23,766 bases of DNA, taken from a virus. A program made the translations under genes and the position numbers. Positions 19,606 to 23,766 of the stretch are shown here, piece after piece (within the stretch, counting starts at the first letter, position 1; every line of letters starts with the position of its first letter). Location: positions 1-23,766 of IMG/VR virus record IMGVR_UViG_3300026519_000635; one strand, written 5' to 3'. The notes under the pieces are model-generated. The model did no database searches, was not told the origin of the DNA, and was given only the letters and a program-made list of their open reading frames with translations.

Positions 19606-21065
19606 TGCCCACGCCCATCTTCCGCGAGGTCGCAGGCGAACAGAGCATCCGGGCCGGATACATCGAGCCCCTCCTGCGCCAGCCCTCGGACCCGATCCTC
19701 GCCGCCAGGGGCTTAGACCTCGCCGTCTACGACGAGCTCCTGCGGGACGATCAGGTTTCCAGCACCTTCCAGCAGCGCAGGCTCGCCGTCGTCTCGCGCG
19801 AGCTGGTGATCGAGGCCGGCGCCGCGGATGCCGCGTCCCAGGCGGCCGCCGATCTTCTCCGCGAGATCCTCGACCGCCTGCCGTTCGACGAGATCACCGA
19901 CAAGATGCTCTACGGCCTCTTCTACGGCTGGGCCGTGGCCGAGGTCATCTGGGCACGCGACGGCGGCCGCATCGTCATCGACGCCATCAAGGTCCGCGAC
20001 CGCAGGCATTTCCGCTGGGACCGCGACGGCCGCCTGCGCCTCGTGACCATGCGGAACCCGGGAGGCGAGCCCCTGCCCGAGCGGAAGTTCTGGATCTTCA
20101 GGTCGGGAGGCGCCGACGACAGCGACCCCTACGGCCGCGGGCTCGGGTGGCAGCTCTACTGGCCCGTGTTCTTCAAGCGTCACGGCGTCAAGTTCTGGCT
20201 CGCGTTCCTCGACAGGTTCGGAACACCGCCGCTCATCGGCCGCTATCCGAGAGGAGACGAGCACGAAAAGGAACGGCTCATTGAGGCCCTGAAGGCGCTC
20301 AACCGTGAAGCCGTGACCGCCATCCCCGACGGCATGCTCGTGGAGCTCCTTGAGACCCGCAGAACCGGCACCGCTTCCTACGGCGAACTCGTCCAGCGCA
20401 TGGACGCGGCGATCGCCAAGATCGTGCTCTCCCAGACCATGACCACCGATCCCGGCTCCTCGCGCGCCCAGGCGCAGGTGCACATGGAGGTGCGCGAGGA
20501 GGTCGTCAAAGCTGATGCCGACCGGCTGTGCGCGAGCTTCAACGCCGGAGTGGCCCGTTGGCTCACCGAATTCAACTTTCCCGGCGCAGCCCCGCCCAGG
20601 ATCTGGCGCCGGGTGGAGGACGATCCCGATCTCCGCGAGATCGCCGAGCGCGACCGCATCATCGCCGAGCTCGGCTACCGCCCGAAGCCGGAGTACATCC
20701 GCGAGACCTACGGCGAGGGCTGGCTGCCGGTCGGCCCCGCGCCGGCCGACGCCCGGAACGCCCAGGCGTCCATGTCGGATGGCTGCCCGTGCTGCGGCGA
20801 GGCGGATCTCGCCGAAGGCATCCGGAAAAAGGACCGCATCGACCGTCTCACCGACATGCTGGACGACGCGACGCGGAGCGTGACCGACGCATGGATCGAC
20901 CGGATCCGGCAGCTTGTCGAGACCTCGGAGAGCCTCGAGGAGGTCGGGCGCCGGCTGCTTGAGATCGAACGCGACCTCGATCCCCGCCAGCTCGCGGACA
21001 TGCTGCAGCGGGCGCTCGCGCTTGCCGGACTGCAGGGCCGGGACGACCTAATCCGGGGACGCTGA
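19605..21065 (+). CDS. Mu gp29-like portal protein (DUF935)
   Basis: A 486-residue portal protein of the Mu gp29 family, which forms the dodecameric ring at the head vertex for DNA entry and exit. Diagnostic stretches are DDQVSSTFQQRRLAVVSREL (about 48-67), KMLYGLFYGWAVAEVIW (about 100-116), YWPVFFKRHGVKFWLAFLDRFG (partly quoted, about 185-206) and GTASYGELVQRMDAAIAKIV. A short Cys-rich insert CPCCGEADL occurs near residue 395. The length is near Mu's 512 residues. GGAGGA stands 6 nt before the ATG and the start overlaps the terminase stop. Confidence 0.93.
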   Translation: MPTPIFREVAGEQSIRAGYIEPLLRQPSDPILAARGLDLAVYDELLRDDQVSSTFQQRRLAVVSRELVIEAGAADAASQAAADLLREILDRLPFDEITDKMLYGLFYGWAVAEVIWARDGGRIVIDAIKVRDRRHFRWDRDGRLRLVTMRNPGGEPLPERKFWIFRSGGADDSDPYGRGLGWQLYWPVFFKRHGVKFWLAFLDRFGTPPLIGRYPRGDEHEKERLIEALKALNREAVTAIPDGMLVELLETRRTGTASYGELVQRMDAAIAKIVLSQTMTTDPGSSRAQAQVHMEVREEVVKADADRLCASFNAGVARWLTEFNFPGAAPPRIWRRVEDDPDLREIAERDRIIAELGYRPKPEYIRETYGEGWLPVGPAPADARNAQASMSDGCPCCGEADLAEGIRKKDRIDRLTDMLDDATRSVTDAWIDRIRQLVETSESLEEVGRRLLEIERDLDPRQLADMLQRALALAGLQGRDDLIRGR

Positions 21066-21068
21066 TCC

Positions 21069-22289
21069 GTGGCGATCCAGCCGGAATACGCGGCCGTCCC
21101 GTTCGACCTGGCGATCCGCATGGTGCGGGAACGCGTGCGGCTGCCCACCGAGCGGTGGACCGACCTATGGCAGGAGATGCACGCCCGCGCCTTCACGGTC
21201 GCCGGCGCCATGAAGCTCGATCTCCTGGCCGACCTCAAGGAGGCCGTCCTCCAGGGCCTTGAGCAGGGCACGACGCTCGACGAGTTCCGCAAAAACTTCG
21301 ACCGCATCGTCGCCACCCGCGGCTGGTCCTATCGCGGCACGCGCAACTGGCGCACCCGGGTGATCTTCGAGACCAACCTGCGGGTCGCATACAACGCTGG
21401 CCGCTGGGCGCAGGCGCAGGAGTCCAGGGACCGGCGGCCCTATGTGCGCTATTCGGCCGTGCTCGACGACCGCACCCGGCCGATGCACCGGCGCTACCAC
21501 GGTACGCTCCTGCCGATCGATCACCCCTGGTGGCGGACGCACTGGCCCCCGAACGGCTGGGGGTGCCGGTGCACGGTGATCACCCTGTCCGAGCGCCAGC
21601 TCCGGCGTCGCGGCTGGAAGGTGTCCGAGAACCCGCCGCCCGAGCGCACCGTCGAAAAGACCCTCTACCGCTTCGGGCAGAAATGGACCGTGCGGGTCCC
21701 GGAGGGGATCGACCCGGGCTGGAACTATAATCCGGGCATCGCCCGCTGGGGTGAGGGAACGGCGGAGGAAGTCCTGCGCGCCGAGCGCGAGGGCAGCGGC
21801 CGGTGGCGCTCGCTCGAGGAGACCATCTGGCGCGATTTCGACCTGCCGCCCGAGCTGCCGCTCGATGAGCCGCCGGTAGAACGGGCCCGGCGCGTGGAGA
21901 CGCGCGAGGAGCTGCTGCAGCTCGTCCGTGAGGTCTTCGGCGGAGATCAGGCACGGTTCGACGTGGCCGGGCTGCCGGTGTGGATCGACGTCCCGGCGCT
22001 CGCGGCGCACATCGGCCTGGAGCGGTCAATCTGGCTGCCGCTGGTGCCGGATGTCCTTGCACGCCCACGAGAGGTATGGCTGGATTTCGAGCGGCATGAG
22101 GAGACGGGGCATGTGCGCCTTCGCCTGCGCGTGCTCAAAGCGTACCGGGTAAAACAAGGGAGAGCGCTCGTCGTGGTCGTTGACGGCGACAGGGGTTACC
22201 TCGCCACGATCACGACGTTTCCGCTCTCCAAGAAACGAGAGTGGAACCGTCGTAGGACGGGCAGGCCGATACTTGCCCGACATGATTGA
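21069..22289 (+). CDS. Mu F-like head morphogenesis protein with C-terminal PBECR-type nuclease domain
   Basis: A 406-residue protein. Residues about 40-175 are the MuF (gp30-like) domain: RTRVIFETNLRVAYNAGRW (95-113), LDDRTRPMHRRYHG (132-145) and PPNGWGCRCTVITLSERQL (160-178). The segment 180-310 is a linker. Residues about 318-405 (WLPLVPDVLARPREVWLDFE, VRLRLRVLKAYRV, ALVVVVDGDRGYLATITTFP, SKKREWNRRRTGRP) resemble the PBECR nuclease-fold domains attached to phage head proteins, related to barnase, EndoU, colicin E5 and RelE. MuF proteins enter the virion, so the tail may be delivered to the host as an RNase-like effector; this is inference. Start GTG. Confidence 0.85.
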   Translation: MAIQPEYAAVPFDLAIRMVRERVRLPTERWTDLWQEMHARAFTVAGAMKLDLLADLKEAVLQGLEQGTTLDEFRKNFDRIVATRGWSYRGTRNWRTRVIFETNLRVAYNAGRWAQAQESRDRRPYVRYSAVLDDRTRPMHRRYHGTLLPIDHPWWRTHWPPNGWGCRCTVITLSERQLRRRGWKVSENPPPERTVEKTLYRFGQKWTVRVPEGIDPGWNYNPGIARWGEGTAEEVLRAEREGSGRWRSLEETIWRDFDLPPELPLDEPPVERARRVETREELLQLVREVFGGDQARFDVAGLPVWIDVPALAAHIGLERSIWLPLVPDVLARPREVWLDFERHEETGHVRLRLRVLKAYRVKQGRALVVVVDGDRGYLATITTFPLSKKREWNRRRTGRPILARHD

Positions 22290-22446
22290 GGCCGCCATCC
22301 GACGGCCTTCTAGGAACCGACATCCCCCCCGGCTGAGACCGGCCGGCTCGCCCCGCTCGAGCGGCAACCGGGACCATCGCGGGGCCAGCTACTCCGAAGA
22401 TGGCAAGACCTGCTCCGCGGGTCAAGTTCGGAAGAACGCCGTCGCC

Positions 22447-22474
22447 ATGACAGGCCCGCGCGTGCCGTTACAAT
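22447..22474 (+). promoter_or_regulatory. Candidate promoter for the head protease, nearly leaderless
   Basis: ATGACA (22447-22452) and TACAAT (22469-22474) each match the sigma70 consensus at 5 of 6 positions and have a 16-bp spacer. The predicted start near 22481 is only a few nucleotides from the ATG at 22484. The rest of the gene-free stretch 22290-22446 holds only a weak hairpin, AGGCCG/CGGCCT, after the MuF stop; no small gene was found. Confidence 0.5.
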
Positions 22475-22483
22475 GGCCCGTCG

Positions 22484-23452
22484 ATGAAGATCGAGATCCT
22501 GCGCACAGGCCGCTTCCGCGACGCCGGCGGCCGTCCGGTGGAAATCACCACGGACGCGCTGCGGCACATCGCCGAAGCCTACGACCCCGGCGCCCACGAG
22601 GCGCCCGTCGTCATCGGGCATCCCCGCGACGACGCCCCGGCCTATGGCTGGGTCAAGCGCCTCGAGGTCCAGGAAGACACCCTCCTCGCCGAGCTCGACC
22701 AACTCGACCCCGCCTTCCTCGAACTCGTCAGGACCGGACGCTACAAGCAGCGCAGCGCCTCCCTGTACCTGCCGGGCCACCCCAACCACCCCCGCGGCGG
22801 CGAGGGCATGTACCTGCGCCACATCGGCTTTCTGGGCGCCCAGCCCCCGGCGGTCAAAGGGCTGCGACCCGTCCAGCTCGCCGACGACGGCGAATTCATC
22901 GCCGAACTCTCCCTCCCCGCCCGACGACCGAAGGAGAACGCAGACATGGCCGACCACAACGCTCCCGATGCGATGGAGGCGCGCCTCAAGGAGCTCGAGG
23001 GCCGGGCGCGCGAGCTCGAGGCACGGATGCGCGAGCTGGCCGAAAAAGAGGCCGCCATCCTGGCCCGCGAAAAGGAACTCGAGGCGGAACGCCGCAGGAT
23101 GCGGCACGACACCAACGTCGCCTTCGCCGAAGCCCTCGTGCAGCAGGGCAGGCTGACGCCGGCCGAGGTCGAGACGGTCGCCGTCGTCCTCGACGTCCTC
23201 GACAGCCTGCCCGCCGACTTCGCCGACAAAGCGGCCCAGGGCACCGCCGAAAGGTTCCGCAAGTGGCTGCGCGACCTCCCCGCCAAAGTCGAGTTCGGTG
23301 AGCGCGCCCCCGCATCCACCAACGGCATCGACACCGCCGATGCCGACGAAATCGCCCGGGCTGCCCTCGCATACCAGCGGCAGCTCGCCGACCAGGGCGT
23401 CGAGATCCGCATCGATGAGGCGGTGCGTCGCATCACGGAGGGCAAGCGATGA
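22484..23452 (+). CDS. Mu I-like capsid assembly protease with scaffold domain
   Basis: A 322-residue protein of the Mu gp32 (I) family. The N-terminal protease region covers about residues 1-140: APVVIGHPRDDAPAYGWVKR (39-58), GRYKQRSASLYL (86-97) and YLRHIGFLGAQPPAVKGL (107-124) are family landmarks. The C-terminal half is a long coiled coil (EARLKELEGRARELEARMRE) and a tail for capsid binding, the scaffold part. The protease should cleave the scaffold after the procapsid forms. No ribosome site precedes ATG 22484, matching the promoter directly upstream. The stop overlaps the next start (ATGA). Confidence 0.9.
   Translation: MKIEILRTGRFRDAGGRPVEITTDALRHIAEAYDPGAHEAPVVIGHPRDDAPAYGWVKRLEVQEDTLLAELDQLDPAFLELVRTGRYKQRSASLYLPGHPNHPRGGEGMYLRHIGFLGAQPPAVKGLRPVQLADDGEFIAELSLPARRPKENADMADHNAPDAMEARLKELEGRARELEARMRELAEKEAAILAREKELEAERRRMRHDTNVAFAEALVQQGRLTPAEVETVAVVLDVLDSLPADFADKAAQGTAERFRKWLRDLPAKVEFGERAPASTNGIDTADADEIARAALAYQRQLADQGVEIRIDEAVRRITEGKR
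22946..23452 (+). CDS. Nested scaffold protein (Mu Z-like internal start)
   Basis: An in-frame ATG at 22946 (codon 155 of the protease gene) follows AAGGAG by 9 nt, a good ribosome site. It would produce a 168-residue protein containing only the coiled-coil scaffold half, as Mu Z is produced inside gene I. The protease's own start lacks such a site, so the scaffold should be made in larger amount, as assembly requires. Confidence 0.75.
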   Translation: MADHNAPDAMEARLKELEGRARELEARMRELAEKEAAILAREKELEAERRRMRHDTNVAFAEALVQQGRLTPAEVETVAVVLDVLDSLPADFADKAAQGTAERFRKWLRDLPAKVEFGERAPASTNGIDTADADEIARAALAYQRQLADQGVEIRIDEAVRRITEGKR

Positions 23453-23766
23453 GCTGGAGCAACCCCGGCCTCGTCAAGAACTGGATCGCCGAAGGCGCGA
23501 TCACGAAGTACCGCATCGTCAAGCTCGGCACCGCCGATGGCCGGATCGCCCAGGCCGGCGCCTCCACCGACGCGATCGTCGGCGTGGCCGCGGAGCTCGA
23601 TGCCGCCGATGGTGAGCGCATCGACGTGATCCACTCCGGCATCGCCGAGGTCGAATTCGGCGGCGCCGTCACCCGCGGCGCCCTGGTGACCGCCGATGCC
23701 CAGGGCCGCGCCATCACCGCCGCGCCGGTCGCAGGCACCAACGCCCGCATCGTCGGCACCGCCATC
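23449..23766 (+). CDS. Capsid cement/decoration-like protein (partial, DUF2190-like)
   Basis: The first 106 residues are visible; the gene runs off the window. The sequence is alternating beta strands with GEAI-type turns: TKYRIVKLGTADGRIAQAG, DAIVGVAAELDAADGERIDV, GIAEVEFGGAVTRGALVTAD. This resembles the DUF2190 capsid cement proteins found between the protease and the major capsid gene of many phages. It starts at an ATGA overlap with the protease. A Mu-type order would place the major capsid protein next. Confidence 0.75.
   Translation, partial: MSWSNPGLVKNWIAEGAITKYRIVKLGTADGRIAQAGASTDAIVGVAAELDAADGERIDVIHSGIAEVEFGGAVTRGALVTADAQGRAITAAPVAGTNARIVGTAI

Noticed and set aside
19713-20483. 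Minus-strand frame opposite the portal gene
   Set aside because: A shadow of a clearly identified portal gene; repetitive composition.
22290-22314. AGGCCG/CGGCCT hairpin after the MuF gene as a terminator
   Set aside because: The stem is only 6 bp and there is no run of T; the head genes probably continue as one unit.
1-23766. CRISPR arrays, tRNA genes, insertion sequences
   Set aside because: No regularly spaced repeats, no cloverleaf-like segments and no transposase or terminal inverted repeats were found on reading both strands.

Overview
The window is the left part of a temperate, integrase-encoding phage or prophage with high GC. It runs from the tyrosine integrase at the left edge, through the immunity, lysis and replication regions, into the head genes, and is cut inside a capsid-cement-like gene at the right edge. 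A GapR-like DNA-binding protein, a group otherwise known mainly from Alphaproteobacteria and their phages, and a palindromic repeat of an alphaproteobacterial look both suggest an alphaproteobacterial host. No tRNA, rRNA, CRISPR array, transposase or host housekeeping gene is visible.

Layout. (1) 1-1629, leftward: integrase, an AlpA/Xis-like small protein and an unknown gene. (2) 1645-2348, rightward: a hicA-hicB toxin-antitoxin cassette with its own promoter. (3) 2351-5366, leftward early operon: RecT-like annealing protein, YqaJ-like exonuclease and four small unknown genes, behind a promoter with two operators. (4) 5501-7803, rightward cargo: a lipoprotein, a membrane protein of unknown family and an exported thermonuclease-like protein. 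(5) 7844-10082, leftward lysogeny operon: CI-like S24 repressor, HipA-like kinase-fold protein and DUF3037-like protein, joined by 4-bp overlaps. (6) 10086-10171: a three-site operator array. (7) 10186-11555, rightward: Cro-like and CII-like regulators and small genes, then a lone reverse gene at 11506-11814. (8) 12067-13923: PLA2-like small protein, GapR-like protein, lipoprotein, unknown, GH24 endolysin and a small membrane protein. (9) 13920-17955: RuvC-like resolvase, a circularly permuted cytosine methyltransferase with a probable frame disturbance, a wHTH-HNH fusion, a DUF1376 replication protein with a candidate origin, a possible helicase-loader-like gene and a Mor-like regulator. (10) 17961-23766: small and large terminase, Mu gp29-like portal, Mu F-like head protein with a PBECR-type nuclease tail, Mu I-like protease with a nested scaffold, and the start of a cement protein.

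How the parts work together. The 15-bp dyad TCAACA-N3-TGTTGA occurs three times beside the repressor and twice before the recombination operon, at the same place relative to a TTGACA -35 box. This predicts a lambda-like OR/OL circuit in which one repressor silences both early promoters. The same repressor transcript carries the HipA-like/DUF3037 pair, so these proteins should be made in lysogens; this is the best candidate for an undescribed accessory system. Two rightward genes (cro and the head protease) have promoters so close to the ATG that their mRNAs should be almost leaderless. Most junctions in the operons are ATGA, GTGA or TGATG overlaps, and I used these to choose several starts. 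Functions come from motifs read by eye; no database search was run.
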